A stretch of 64,000 nt of DNA, taken from assembly GCA_028551475.1 (NCBI GenBank), contig CM052357.1:28851745-28915744 (forward strand), written 5' to 3'. A model generated the notes under the pieces. It was not told the origin of the DNA. It did not search any database and worked only from the letters and a program-made list of their open reading frames with translations. The first letter of the stretch is position 1; every line of letters starts with the position of its first letter. The DNA comes from Casuarina equisetifolia (lineage: Eukaryota; Streptophyta; Magnoliopsida; Fagales; Casuarinaceae). A program made the position numbers and the translations under genes. Positions 43,646 to 55,975 of this stretch are shown here, one piece after another.

Positions 43646-44302
43646 TGTCAGTGGTGCACCCACAAGGCATCACCGTACCTCTGGACCTTCCTTAAGCCGT
43701 GCAGTGCAGGAAACTCATAAAGAAGCCAAGCCTCTGTTTGGTGCAACCACAACAGAGCAAGCATTATACACGCTGTTCCTGCATGAAGAGTCTAAAAATA
43801 CTCACGCACCAAACGCCCAAAGTGTGCGAGACTTTGATCTGAATATCCCTTACTATGACCCAACAGAATTGAAACTTGAAGGACTAAGAAGGCCTGCCGA
43901 CGGAAGATCCATTGGCTGTGCAAAAGTTAAAACAGCAAGTAAGTTTGACTCCACAGGATAAAATAAGAACATAAGTCAACTAAGGATTGGAGAAGATGCA
44001 AGCAGGTTCCTTTGTCTTGTGGAAGAAGAGACATACCTCACAGTTGATGAAGACGAGTATGGAGGAAGCTACTAGGAAGGACACAACCTTGGAGGACAAG
44101 TTTAGAAATCCAGCCGTATTGGGTAGTTTGTAAGCTATGTCTTGTACTATCGTAGGCAATGATGTACCCCATGAACCCCTTTAAATACTGGGGGCACTCC
44201 TTTTGTAATCTATCCAACCAGTCAGTGAAGTAATATACTCACGTTGGAGTTGCCTACTATATCCACACATTGCAACCACAATCTAACTTCCAAACTTTCT
44301 CT
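43646..44302 (+). repeat. 3' LTR of the second Copia element, with a long open frame
   Basis: It pairs with 37739-38394. The pol frame continues without a stop into this LTR up to 43961 (VSGAPTRHH, later VRDFDLNIPYYDPTELK) and, after one TAG, to an EDEYGGSY end near 44074. In the other LTR the same peptide is present but split by a one-base loss. Open frames of this length are unusual in an LTR. Confidence 0.9.
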
Positions 44303-44811
44303 ATTGCCACTAACACATATTGTCTGTCGGAGGTAATTATTCTATCCATCTATAAATCTTCGGAATCAAAAATTATTAATAAATGAGTTATTTCATAAGA
44401 AATTAGAGCTTATGATTTAATAAAACAAAATATTATTGCAACTCATAATATTAACTTATAAAACCTATTATAAGGTGATAATTAACTTTGATACTAGTAA
44501 GCAACCGAACCCTAATTGTAGGACTCATTTTAACACTCCTCTTCAATTGAAGCTCGGTAAGGTGGCAATTGGCTCTCATATCAGCAAGCAACCAAACCCT
44601 AATTGTCTCTCTTCAAAAGATGCTTAAGGAGAGAGAAGCCTGACACTTATAAGGCCAAATTTTTTAATTTTCTTATCGTGTGAGACTCACTTTAATATCT
44701 ATAACTACACCTCACAATTATTATGATGAATGTATTAAAATTTCTTACATTATTAATAACGTCTTTTTAAATTTTTTATATATAAACAAATTACAACTGC
44801 ATAAGTTTTCA
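44303..44811. other. Intergenic, no gene seen
   Basis: The stretch is AT-rich. A short duplication (GCAACCGAACCCTAATTGT near 44502 and a near copy near 44588) is the only structure I see. Confidence 0.45.
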
Positions 44812-45060
44812 CGTATTTATTATAAGACGAAGCAGAACATCTATCGGAGGAAGTAAGGGAGTTTTTGGGGCCTTTCCTATGGTAAACTTCCTTCTTATGG
44901 TACCAGTGTCACTGCAAATGCTTTTGGAAGTGACATTCCTTCAATATCCTGTGGCCTATTATCGGATAATCTAAGCTACCAAAGCATGCGATGGTAGCTG
45001 TTTTCTCTGGTTCGATGGCTGGTTTTCCTTTTCATCCTGATTCTTTAGCAACTCCAACAG

Positions 45061-45099
<39 letters not shown>

Positions 45100-45366
45100 T
45101 TCTCGTCACGGAACTGTTTATCCGTGTAAACCGCCCAAAGACAACTCCACACGTGACGAGGCTATTAATTGTAAAGTTTCAGTTCAGGTCACTTGTTCTC
45201 CCTTTAGATTAACTGTTAAAGGGAAAATGATGAGATAGAGAAAGTTAACGATGGAAGAAAGGCAGACCTTATTTCATCATTTTCTCCTTGATGATTGGTC
45301 TAGAGGGAGAACAAGTAATTCGTATTGAAGCTCTAGGATCTTCAAAGTGGGACCACAATGGTCAAG
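44812..45366 (+). repeat. Duplicated block gamma, copy 1
   Basis: This matches 56598-57136 from CGTATTTATTATAAGACG to AGTGGGAC. The frame GTSVTANAFGSDIP then ISCGLLSDN is shared with 56680-56760 and with 56006-56100, which may be a piece of an old exon; I do not recognise the protein. A (TA) run at 45062-45096 interrupts this copy only. Confidence 0.75.
45062..45096. repeat. (TA)n microsatellite
   Basis: A run of about 35 bp of alternating TA lies in block gamma copy 1. It is absent from copy 2, so it expanded after the duplication. Confidence 0.95.
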
Positions 45367-45654
45367 TTTGTTGAATAACAAGAATCTGAAACCTTTTTTT
45401 TAAGTATAAATTTTTTAAAAACAAATCTTACATAAGATTTCAAGTGATAAGAATCTTAAAGATTTTTTGCCTTGTCTGTACAAAAGACCACCGAGGATTG
45501 GTTAGTGGAAAACCATTTTCCGTAAAACCAAAGTTAGATGTTGAAAATCTACTTTTCCACCTAGCAACCACTTTTTCAAGTATATACGGCAGACAAGCAA
45601 ATGTTTATTTTCAACGATATACGGCAGAAGTAATATGCTCCCGACTAACAAGCA

Positions 45655-45986
45655 AAAGGTTGGAAATGTTTGGTTGTGTACAAGTCTGGCATTCATGCCC
45701 TTGGCCTATGTACAACTCGGTACGGGAAATGGTTTGATCTTTTAGTCCCTTAAGATGTAGAACCACAAATTTGCCATGATTAAAAACGATGATACATTTT
45801 CATGTGTCTGTAGGTTGTTGAGTATGTTGGTGAGATTGTCGGTCTACTTGTGGATGAAAAAAGAGAAAATGAATAAGAAAACTTCGGTATAAAAGCACTT
45901 GCTACTTCTTCAGAATATATAAAGAGCATATCATAGATGCTACTCGCAAAGGAGGAATTGCTCGTTTTGTGAATCATTCATGCCTG
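45655..45986 (+). pseudogene. Fragment of an ATX-type SET-domain histone H3K4 methyltransferase
   Basis: Trithorax-like ATX proteins methylate histone H3 lysine 4 in the nucleus. About 45672-45740 reads YKSGIHALG, like the segment just before the SET core. After a splice acceptor TGTAG the exon from 45814 reads [21 protein letters not shown] small deletion near 45873 removes a few codons and shifts the frame, which continues as [12 protein letters not shown] and [20 protein letters not shown]. The substrate-binding NHSC motif is present. After 45986 the sequence turns into noncoding DNA, so the catalytic C-terminal part and post-SET domain are lost. This is a fragment, not a gene. Confidence 0.88.
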
Positions 45987-46339
45987 CTAATTATCTCACT
46001 TCTAGAGAAAAGGTGGATTTGCTTAGGTATTTAGCTTTATACGTCATCCATTATGCTATAATTCAAAGATATGATTAAGTTTCTATCATATAACTAAGAA
46101 CGCATCTTCCGGAAATATGGGTCTTGAAAATTTTCTTTCGTTGAATTAGTCATAGACTAATCTTGGCTGGTTTTATTGGGTCCCAGATGGTTATTAGATG
46201 AATAATAGTAGAGGAATGAGAAGAAACAAAAGAAGAAAGCTACTTTTTAGACATTCGTATCAATATTTGAAAAGTTGACCCAATATAATTCTCCATAGGA
46301 AGAAGATTAGAGAACTTGGATCTTTGGTCATATGTTTCT
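45987..46339. other. No gene seen
   Basis: Possibly intron of the ATX fragment. No frame or repeat partner is recognised. Confidence 0.4.
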
Positions 46340-46690
46340 TTTTGGTTAAGCATGTCGCTTAAGGGAAGTCTTTTGTAGATCTACGAAATAAACCGACAAA
46401 GATGAAGAAGGGTGCATGAGCAATAAAGTATTGCAGTTTCTCGCTCATTTTAACCTTCCAAATTTTCCCGATGTCCCAATGTCTAGATATCTTGGGGTTA
46501 AAAAATAAATAAAAAAAATGAGAGGTTTGTCTGATTCTAGATATATCCAGTTAGCACCAGTGTTCTGTCAAACCATTTCCATGATTACTCGGTAATGGGG
46601 GTTGAATGTGGCACGTGAAACGTTACATTAGGACATGAACAGGACTTCTGTGAATGTATTTTTTTATACGTCCGGCAAAGTAGCTATCTA
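46340..46690. repeat. Two local repeat pieces in series
   Basis: About 46340-46460 matches 1085-1205. About 46470-46690 matches 52960-53110 (block beta), with CAGTGTTCTGTC, GTTACATTA and TATACGTC as shared marks. Confidence 0.65.
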
Positions 46691-48034
46691 ATCCTTAAAG
46701 TTGTCCACACAGGACTAATATTCTGTAAGCAAGATGAGTGTTGTTTGCACTTGTGAATCTCGAGTTCTCACCATTGCATGGCAACTTTTCAAGTATTGCG
46801 CATGTACATGTCAATGATATGTCATCGAATTTAGTAGCCTTGTACGGAAATTAAGAGAAAACTAAACTTTGAAGTGAAAATTTAAACACATAACTAGGCT
46901 GAAATTATAGAATTAAATGGTAAGAGATTATTCAGTTAAGATTTAAGCAGATTATAATTATAGCTGATTTAGGTGCTGAATAAACAGTGACATGATTCAT
47001 GACGTCATCATGATATAAGCCCTATTTTCTTGCCTTACATATCTTGTAAGCGTTAACCCCAGCGGCCAAGGAGGAAAACATCAACACTTTACCAAGGTGC
47101 GTCTGCTTTCTCTTTCCCCCTCTACGAGCTCCTTGAGTGAATCCCGTTTGAGCAAGCTGTGATGAAGTCCGGGAATCCAAATGTAACCCAGAAAGTATTT
47201 CACCAACGGCGTGGATCTAATGGCCGGTGAAAGTTTCAAAAGTTAACAAGCTTTTTGACATAATGGTATCTTTACCGAAACACAGCTTTTTCGACAGCAA
47301 TATCGTCACCTCTTCTCTAAGAACTCCAATTCGGAATGTTTGCGTGGCTTCAGACGTCTTCTCGAGTCCATTCTATAGTCTTTGATTATCAATGTGAATA
47401 AGATTCAACTTCTCTAACAAGAGAAGGAAACAATTTATACCCATTTCTAATCACTCATCTATGGTTTTTCTTTCTATTTCTCTTTCTTCTAGAATTACCA
47501 GCCCCATTTCTTCATCCTGCTCAGCATGCATGGCAAGTGGGCATGAACTGTTAATCAACATGCAGAAAAAGAGAAATTGTGGATCACTTTTGAAGATAAA
47601 AAGAGCCAAGCAAAGATGGATTTGATATACACAACTGAGTGAGTACTGTACCTCTTTCTCTCTAGGTCGTGATGTGTCGTAATTATAAGGCTAGCTTGAC
47701 CACTTCGAATCTAAGGGAAAAAGTAAAACAAAAAGCCACTGAAATAGGAAAGTGAAGTCAAGATCGACTCCAGTCTCACTCTCTCTCCTCATCTGATGCC
47801 TATGTACAGTTCCCAGAGCTGGAAAAGATGAACATTGATTTCGGATTCCACCAAAACAGTTCTCTCAGAAGAAAAATGTAGAAAAGACAAACGATGTGGA
47901 AGCTGACTTGTATTGATTTTGCATTAAAGCTAGTGAAGGGTATACAAAAGGCTAGCTATTTCTAAGCAAGCTTAGCCCGTTTTATAGGCTCTCTTGTCCG
48001 CTTATTTCTACACGTAAACTTCTTGGAAGTTTAC
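46691..48034. other. Intergenic, no supported gene
   Basis: This is mixed composition with several short purine/pyrimidine-rich stretches (CTTTCTCTTTCCCCCTC near 47107). I found no frame of note, no element ends and no repeat partner. Confidence 0.4.
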
Positions 48035-48797
48035 TTAAAGTGCTTCAGTACACATAAAGTCAGTTACCCGATAGCTACTCCCTCTCCCTTTCTTCTTCAC
48101 TTCACTTTCCTTCACATTTACATGAGACTTTCCTTCGTCAGTAACCAGTAGAATGGTGCGGCGCTGAACATCATTAGCTGACAGGATTGACTTTCCCTTG
48201 ATAGCTTGCAATATGGTGCGGGGCTGAGTGTCTTCCGACGGCATGCTTTCATACGAGCTGTCTTTGTATCTTACAGAGTCCTCTTGTATTTCATGAAAGT
48301 GGACTTCACAGTTAGTATTGCAACTAGTTTGCATGGCTTTTACTGGTTTGTCAGGTGCTGGCAGCATCGAGCTGGCTTGGTGAGGTACTACGCGGAGCGC
48401 CTTTGGTTGTTGGTGCTAACTCATGCCGAGATGGCAAGTATCCGAGACATTCGGTTGAAGGTTGATAGCAGCAACACATCCCCGAATAGGTGATCTCGTA
48501 TGTGGGGTGTTACCCAATTATGTACCCAACAATCGCACGTACGATTATTGGTCTATTTGCACCCTTGACAGAAGCATGCATGGCATGAGAGGACAAACCA
48601 TCAAAGTGCCAGAGGGTGGCATTGCGTTCCTGACCCAATGGTTGAAACGGCGTGGAGTTAGGCTCTGGACTTTGCACTGAAATAGGTTCTTTTACACTCT
48701 TTCTGGTTTTTTTTTTTTTTTTTTGTGGTTGGAAGTAAAGAACACACAGAAGCTGGGCATATCCTGACACAGCATTCCCGAGAAGAAAAAAAGACAC
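48035..48797 (-). other. Exon-like open segments of unrecognised origin
   Basis: Two minus-strand frames, 48797-48510 (KEPISVQSPEPNSTPF, NATLWHFDGLSS) and 48367-48035 (110 codons, Ser/Lys-rich, ending GRGSSYRVTDFMCTEAL), have a coding-like feel and higher GC than the flanks. They are in different frames and could be exons of one gene, but I see no clear splice pair. I recognise no family, and an open plus-strand frame overlaps both. Confidence 0.25.
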
Positions 48798-48979
48798 TAG
48801 GCACTTTTGTGTATAAGGTAAAAAATAATAAATTCGTGGAGATTGTTATTGTTAGAACCTACCTATTTTTAACCATTCACTGCCGTCTTTGCTAGTTTTA
48901 GAGATTTTAATCATATCCAATTCCATCTTAACATCCACGAAAATTCAGGTACACTCACAAAGGCTCACTAGGAAATTTA

Positions 48980-49426
48980 GAGGTACGTAGTAACAGCCAA
49001 GAACACACTTTCAGTGACGAACTCTTCAAGATACAAACAATTAAAACTAAGGAGCACTACCAAACCCAAACAAAGAAAAAAATAACCATGACAGCATAGA
49101 CGAGGCAACCCATCCGTGCACAGACAACCCAGAAAAGATTATACGTTGTGCTCTCAACAGCAAGTAAATAATTGACTAATACTTTCTAAATAACATGCAT
49201 TCATTAAAGATATTTATACAGCAAAATCTGACAGCTGAGTAGACTCTTCCAATAAATTTACCTTATTGCCTAATTAGTGCAGATTAGTGCAGAGCCAGGG
49301 TTCATGAATAAATAAACTCAATAGTATCAAACAGAATCAACGTGGGGCTTCCATAGTTTTCAAAAGCAAGTGAATTACTTCTCCCTTGAGAATCCAGAAG
49401 TTGGCGCCCAGTCAACATCCAAAAAT
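48980..49426. repeat. Duplicated block delta, copy 2
   Basis: This matches 36291-36740 and 63590-64000 in order and orientation. It runs straight into the 35-bp minisatellite and then the intact membrane-protein locus. Confidence 0.75.
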
Positions 49427-49880
49427 GGAAATTAAGAAAAATAGGAACGGTAAGAAGCCAGTGGAAGTCAAAAAACATAGGAACAGAAGAAGCCAGTGGA
49501 AATCAAGAAAAATAGGGACACAAGAAGCCAGTGGAAATCAAGAAAAATAGGGACACAAGAAGCCAGTGGAAATCAAGAAAAATAGGAACAGAAGAAGCCA
49601 GCGGAAATCAAGAAACATAGGGACACAATAAGCCAGCGGAAATCAAGAGAAATAGGAACGCAAGAAGCCATTGGAAATCAAGAAACATAGGAAAAGAAGA
49701 AGCCAGTGGAAATCAAGAAAAATAGGTACATAAGAAGCCAGTGGAAATCAAGAAATATATGGACACAAGAAGCCAGTGAAAATCAAGAAAAATGGAACAC
49801 AAGAAGCCAACGGAAATCAAGAAAAACCGGAACAGAATAAGTTAATGGAAATTAAGAAAAATAGGAATATAAAAAGCCAA
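49427..49880. repeat. 35-bp minisatellite, about 13 units
   Basis: The unit contains AAGAAGCCAGTGG, AAATCAAGAAAAATAGG and then GACAC or variants. Units differ by scattered substitutions and one-base changes, and the last ones are most diverged. There are no spacers, so it is not a CRISPR array. Block delta copy 1 has only one unit at the same place. Confidence 0.92.
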
Positions 49881-49899
49881 GGGAAGACCATATCTTCCT

Positions 49900-49990
49900 T
49901 CTCATACGGAAGAAGAGAGAGGGAGACTTGGTTCTAGAGACTTTCTCATACGGAAGAACAGAGAGGGAGACTGGGTTCTAGAGACTTTCT
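49900..49990. repeat. 44-bp tandem duplication
   Basis: A unit beginning CTCATACGGAAGAA and ending TAGAGACTTT occurs twice in tandem (starts 49901 and 49945) and begins a third time at 49989. The two full units differ at about two bases. Confidence 0.88.
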
Positions 49991-50362
49991 CATTTCGTTT
50001 CCTCTTCGCCCGAATACATTTGTTCTTACAAAACTAACTACGGTCTAAACCATGGTAAAATAAAAGCTTAATACAGTGATTACTTAATTCCAATACAACA
50101 AAAACTAAAAGAAACAAGACATGTTATCCATTGGGTCTTGGTCAACCGAAATAAGATGGATGAGGCCGCGTCATGTTGATAAAGCGCTGGCCGACTTCGA
50201 TTTAAATCAGGTGAGCTTGTCATCTTGTTTTCGTAACATCTTTGCTTCTCCGGTGTAATACTTTTTCTTTTCTCTCTCTATCAAATAAAAAATTTCAAAA
50301 ACTACTTCTAATTCTAATTTAAAAATAAAATAAAGGATGGATCCTGACTGCTGGGATCCGTT

Positions 50363-50869
50363 TTACTGTAGCTTAAAGTATCTGGTCACAAAAATGGCTG
50401 CCACGGAAATGATGTAGACTGCCCACGTAATAATTTTGAAGAAGTGTGGGAACGGAACGGTGACGATGATGAAAACCCCGGTGAACATGAGGAACCCGCC
50501 CACCATCCAGAGCACTCGTGCTGTGTTGGCCAATGTGTTATAAATGCAGATGGCAACGAAGAAACAAACCAAGGCCAACATGAAAGCAAGACAGAACAAC
50601 GTAAACTCAGTAGGCAGTTGACCTCGGACTTGAATGTAGCCAATTGACACCTCGATCACCGCGGTCATGGAAAGAGCCGCCATAGTCTTCAGCCAGTTCA
50701 GAACACTTCCTCTGTCATTGCGTGGATCAGGAGTTTCAGTGTCCACGCCATCATCAGAATGTAGGAAGAGCTCTCGAAGTAGCAACAGAGACCTCCAAAA
50801 AAAATCGGAGCAGTGATTTTTAAGATGAGCAGCGAATTCCTTGACTTGCCTACTCAATTGAATCTCCAT
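50363..50869 (-). CDS. Small four-helix membrane protein, unrecognised family; only intact copy
   Basis: This is a single-exon frame of 168 codons. Residues 1-60 are soluble and include SDDGVDTETPDPRNDRG, rich in Asp and Pro. Four hydrophobic segments follow at about 61-79, 88-110, 119-139 and 145-163, and the protein ends RYFKLQ. I know no family for it; the compact helical half suggests an integral membrane protein without a visible catalytic motif. A TATA box lies 70 bp upstream at 50939-50947, and the broken copy at 58.0-58.35 kb has the same box at the same distance. Broken copies are at 37317, 56179 and 57998. Being the only intact one of four argues it is the functional member, but expression is unproven. 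Confidence 0.72.
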   Translation of the reverse strand: MEIQLSRQVKEFAAHLKNHCSDFFWRSLLLLRELFLHSDDGVDTETPDPRNDRGSVLNWLKTMAALSMTAVIEVSIGYIQVRGQLPTEFTLFCLAFMLALVCFFVAICIYNTLANTARVLWMVGGFLMFTGVFIIVTVPFPHFFKIITWAVYIISVAAIFVTRYFKLQ

Positions 50870-53800
50870 GAGTACCGATCGTAGAAAGCTCGGATACTCT
50901 TCTGCGAGAGCTTGGGAATAAAATGTTGAACGGAGAGGCTTATAAAGGGGTGGCTGGTGTGTAGATTGTTGACAAATAATGTGTACAGATGCAGAATGAG
51001 CAGACTAACCACGGCAAAATACAACGATTAGCTAATATTAATACAACTAAAACTAAGACTAGAAGAAATAGGACCTGACTGGAAGATAAGTGTTGGAAAA
51101 AAAAGGTATCTTACTTTGATTGAACTTGTAAGAAAATGTTGAAACGAAAATAATAGAAACACTTTGAACCACAAGTAAAAGATTCTAACACTAATTAACT
51201 TAGTCAACATAAGACTAATCAAGTTCTTTAAGCATATAACCCAATCAAAGTTCTTTAGGTATATAACCTAAATAAGCTCTTAACAATGATAAACATCTAT
51301 CATTTCAATACTAATGAAAATTACAATCAATAGTAAAACAACAAGTTGAAACATTAATTTAATCAAAACAATTTAGAAAAATATCACATAAAAATTCAAA
51401 CTCCACTGGTGTAAAGGGCTTTAAACAAAAATCCAATCATTTAAAATAAATATCAATTAATCCTGAATCTACTAATCAAAGATCAGCTCAGTCATTCATC
51501 AAAAATTTGAATGATTGCTATGCAAGCTATTAATTCTTGCAAAAATCTGCTTTTAAGTTCTCTCATTTTTCTCTTTAATGACAACCAACACCTTAAAGTT
51601 CAAATTTGGGCTATACCGGCTTAACAAGACATAACAGCAATGTATTAACCATTGAGATCAATGAAGCTGCATCATGTTGATAAAGCACAGACCGACTTCT
51701 TATCAATGCCAGTAGCATATGTTTATATGTACCAAGACAGCAAAAGAGCGACTTCACTACTCCACCCGCGCCAAATCAAAACTCCAAAAGCTACTCCACA
51801 CGTGGCTAGATTCTATTAGTTTAAAATCGGTCATTCATGGGGTTCAATGTTAATGGTAAAAGATTAAAAACCAGCTTTTAACTTCTTGTTCGGATGAAAA
51901 ATGCCGTGAAAACATATGGAAAGAAAAATGAAAAATCAGTTATGGCATTCCACAAAAGGAATTTAGAAGGAATAAGAAATTAAAATAAAGAAAACGAAAA
52001 AATTTAAAAAGTACTTTCTTTAATAAAAAGAAAATACTTGCTAATGTATTATCTACAATGAAAAAAAGCAATTATGCATCACAATGTCCTAGAAAAGAAA
52101 AAAAATATAAGAAAATGATTAACTTCTTTAAAAAACAACAATTTCAAATTCTCTCTCGAGAAGAAATTTCATATCAAGAAAAAACTTTAAATAAAATTTT
52201 AAGTGATGAAAGATTTTAAAGATTTTTGTTTTATCTATCTTTATCTTCTAAAATTTGAGAATAACACAAAAAGTATCTTAAATTATTTATGAAAAATCTA
52301 AAAGAAAAAATTGAATCATTCTCTATCCTAAAAAATAAAAGTTAAAGAAAAAAAATTAGAATTAGTTTTAAATTACACAACTCAACTACTACTCAAAACG
52401 TGGTGAAATTTCATTAGTTGATTTCGCACGGCCTCCAAGACTTATCCTCCCCCTCCTTGTGACGCCGCAATCTCCTACCGACTAGAAGTCTCCGCCCTCC
52501 CTCGCCCAGCTGTACTCAGAATGTACGGGTCCAAATCAACTGTTGTCAGGGAACTGTGGAATCGAAGATCTAAATATAAGTCATGAGTTTCCTCTAGCTG
52601 GAAGCCAGTTGATGAGGACTTTCCCCTAGCTGGAAGCCAAACCAATGTTGAGCCTCTTCTAGAAAGCCCAGCCTCGTAACTTCAATTGGTGTCATTAGTT
52701 GTAATTCTAACTCTAATCCAAGTTAACCTTTGCTTGAATTGCGTAACGCAGAATGTTTCACATGCAAGCTGACTTTAATTATGAAATATTTGTTAACCGT
52801 TTGCTTTTCCCTTTTTCTGAAATCGGGTGTTGTATTCTCATTTGCGTATTTGAAGCATCAAGAACACTAGACGGTGATGCTTTTACAATGCTTTAGATTA
52901 GGGTTCCAGAAAATCAGTTTGGGTGGTGTATCCTAGCAAGACCATACAATTACTGTTGGATGTCCCAACATCTAGATATCCCAGTTAGCATCAGTGTTCT
53001 GTCTAACCATTTCCATAGATTATACGGTAACGTAGGTTGAATGTTGCACGCAAAACGTTACATTCAAGCATGTACAGGACTTCAATGAATGTATTATTTT
53101 ATACGTCTGACTTATGCAGACAAACTATGCAAGAATGACCTTTAGACTCACATGTTGAGATAACACATGCCATGTTTTCAACACCAAGTAGTGGTAGAGG
53201 AAGGTTTCTTGGTTGTGTGACTTTATGTTACTATTTAAAAGTAATTAAACTTATAATGTCAACATACTTAAGCCTTTTGACTCAATAATTAAATCAATTA
53301 CACTTAACATTAGAGCCATATCCTATGTCTAAAGTTGAATCACAATATGGGCAACTTGCAAAAAACACTACCTAGCAATTAAAACATTATAGGCCGAAAA
53401 AGCATCTAAATGTGTAAGGCTAAAGTAAAATCTTTGTAAAGTGGACCATTGGCACAATAAATTAGTAGCATGGTAGTTGAACACATTACACACTATCAAA
53501 AGACCTTTTGTCAAACCTCCATTATCCAATCTTTCTATACATTAACTCTTTATCATTGACAAGCACTTGGATCAATTAAAAGCAAATGCTATTGAGTTTG
53601 GATGTGTGTTAAGATATTTATTAAAAAAAAAAAAAGCCTAAATACCAAAGCATGAAATGTAGATAACATAAGCCAAAAAATATAAAAGTTAAAAACATAT
53701 CTAAAGACTCTTCTCTCACGAAGTGGAAACAAATCAATTACAATAAATCCAAATCTAAAAAGCACTTCCTCCAGCAGTAGTCAATAAAAACAAAAACAAA

Positions 53801-55860
53801 AGAACAATACAAGGCTGTTGAAGACGTCTAAAAGGAACTTCCTTCTGGCAGTAATTGTTCCCGTCATTCAAAATGTCACGCTGTTGAAGAAGTCAATAAA
53901 ACCAAGAACAAAAGTTTTGCACAGAAAGCTTAAACAAGTTTTAGAAGAAAAAGTCTTAATCTAGCTGCAGAATATATGAAAAATAATGTTATGGTCAATT
54001 GAGATTTCAGTAGAAAGGAAGCTGGGTAATGTGCATTTAAACTGATAGATATGTTGAAGATTTTAATTCCCCAAAATATATCCCCCAGATTCTGCAACTT
54101 CGCCCTAGCATCAGCCAAGCAAGACATGAGACAGGGCATGGAGAAAATAAGGAATTTTCTTCTTTCTTTCAGAGAGATTCCTTTAGTTGAGATCACAGCA
54201 AAAAGTGTCTGTAACTTCTGCAACAGTTTTTATACCATCGATAATGCATCACAAATTGGCCTAAATCCCATATACATGATGCAGTCGAGGGCGGCCAACC
54301 TATAAACCTAGGGGCCCATTAAGAAGCCGAAAGGTTGGCCAAGCCATAAACCTGTGATAAAAACCACAGCTAGGGACCTTGCATCAGTCACTTTTTTTAC
54401 GTTGACACAACAATCATTCCGGTGTACCATTCAAGGACATCTGACCTGCAGCAATTTTTGTCCTCAGAATATTACTCATTAAAACACTAACAACGAAAAG
54501 ACAACTTTTCAACTAAACAAAAAAAAAAAAACAACGCTGACAAATTTTAAGGTCATGAGATAAATGTAACTGCAATGAGCTAAAATGACATTTTGTCTAG
54601 GACATGGTTCTCAAGTGATGATAAAGATACCAAAAGGTACGTCTAATGTTCCAGATTTAAGAATAAAACAGCTCTTCATCCCATTCTTTTGGTGATTCTC
54701 AAAGCAAATTATGCATCCGCAACTTTGCTCTAATATGTAACAGACTTTTACTCTTTCCAACCATGTCTCACATTGGTCAATCCTAAAAGGAAAGTTAAAC
54801 CTCTTTTAGTTCATCAGACACGTGTTTTGAAAGCTGTTAAACCTTTGTTCATCTTCACCTTCAACCGAAAGCATATACTCCAAAAGCTCTCTGACCTTCT
54901 CTTTGCGTGCAAAAATGTTTCTGCGAGACAGCTGATTCAAAGACTTACATCAGCTAATTGGAGTCCTATTTCTTATTAAACAGTATTCAGAAAGGATCTT
55001 GAAATCTAGGCCAGGTCTTCAATACGTAACTGTTAGATTTTCTACATCAGTACCAGACAATGAACAATTCCTCACAAAATATATGCACAAGAAGTTTCTC
55101 TTCCAAGGAAATCAATCAATTGAATGATATGTGCAAAGCAAAAACCTTTTTGCAATCATTCTTAACCACTATAACCTCCTTAAAATAGGATACATATAGA
55201 TAGATGCAAAAGCAACTCAAAGAGCGAGATTCAGTTTCTCCCATAATTTGTTCTAACTTTATGGGGTTTGCAAATATTTTTGTTCTCACAAAAATATTTG
55301 GAAAAATAACTTTTCCTTTTGCTCCAGATTTAGACCCAGGCAAGGCTCTACTTGCACTCCAATTCCTCTACTGCCACAACCAAGAGAAGATGGTAAAAGA
55401 ATTTGCAAAACCCCATCCTCCACCTGCGCATTATGAGGCACACAATCATAATTATTAGACCAAGGGGCCACTAGTTTGCAGTAAATGTTTGGGTCGTTCA
55501 AATGTCATACTGTTGAAGAAAACAAAAACAAGAACAAAAGTTTTGCACAAAAAGCTTAAACAAGTTTCAGAAGAAAAACTTTGTATCTAGTTGCAGAATG
55601 CATGAGCAATAATGGTATGGTCCATTGAGATTTCAGTAGAAAGGAAGCTGAAGAATGTACATTTAAACTGATAAGTACATTGACTATTTTCCTTCTCCAA
55701 ACTGTATCCCCCAGATTCTGCAATTTCACCCAAGTATCATCTAAACAAGACATGAGACAGGACAAGGAGAAACGTTGAAATTTTCTTCTCTTTCTCTTAG
55801 AGAGATCTTCCTTTAGTTGGGATCACAACAAAAGGAAGGGTCTGTAACTTTTGCGACAGG
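50870..55860. repeat. Left unit of a ~5-kb tandem duplication
   Basis: From the promoter of the intact membrane-protein gene to block alpha, this unit matches 58347-62800 in the same order. Shared segments are 51040-51200, 51640-52560, 52970-53220 (beta), 53630-54300, 54600-54990 and 55010-55860 (alpha). By eye identity is about 80-88%. This unit has about 230 bp near 52790-53020 missing from the other. Short frames in it (53930-54223, 55204-55458 and others) are not kept between units, so I see no further gene in these 5 kb. Confidence 0.8.
50939..50947 (-). promoter_or_regulatory. TATA box of the membrane-protein gene
   Basis: The minus strand reads CTTTATAAG. It lies 70 bases upstream of the ATG and is conserved at 58416-58424 in the paralogous locus. 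Confidence 0.7.
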
Positions 55861-55975
55861 TTAGGTACATATGTACTACCATTCATATCAAACAACATAT
55901 GCTCTAAACGGTTTTTTGGCTATATCCTAAGTTTCAGGCTCCATGGCACCTAAATATGTAGCTGCATCAGATAAC

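Larger units (their letters stand above)
37739..44302 (+). mobile_element. Second Ty1/Copia element, heavily decayed
   Basis: LTRs of 656 bp (37739-38394) and 657 bp (43646-44302) bracket gag, protease, integrase, reverse transcriptase and RNase H in Copia order. LTR identity is about 94% by eye. Both LTRs start TGTCAGTGG but end in CT instead of CA, and the flanks (GGTGC and ATTGC) share only three bases, so no clean target duplication remains. A 933-bp inverted-repeat element sits in the integrase-RT linker. At least eight nonsense codons, a lost stretch in reverse transcriptase and altered integrase residues show it is dead. Confidence 0.92.

Noticed and set aside
37734..44307. Target duplication of the second Copia element
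   Set aside because: The 5-bp flanks GGTGC and ATTGC share only three bases, which is not evidence of a duplication.
49427..49880. Regular 35-bp repeats suggesting a CRISPR array
   Set aside because: Units are contiguous with no unique spacers, in plant nuclear DNA with no cas genes; it is a minisatellite.
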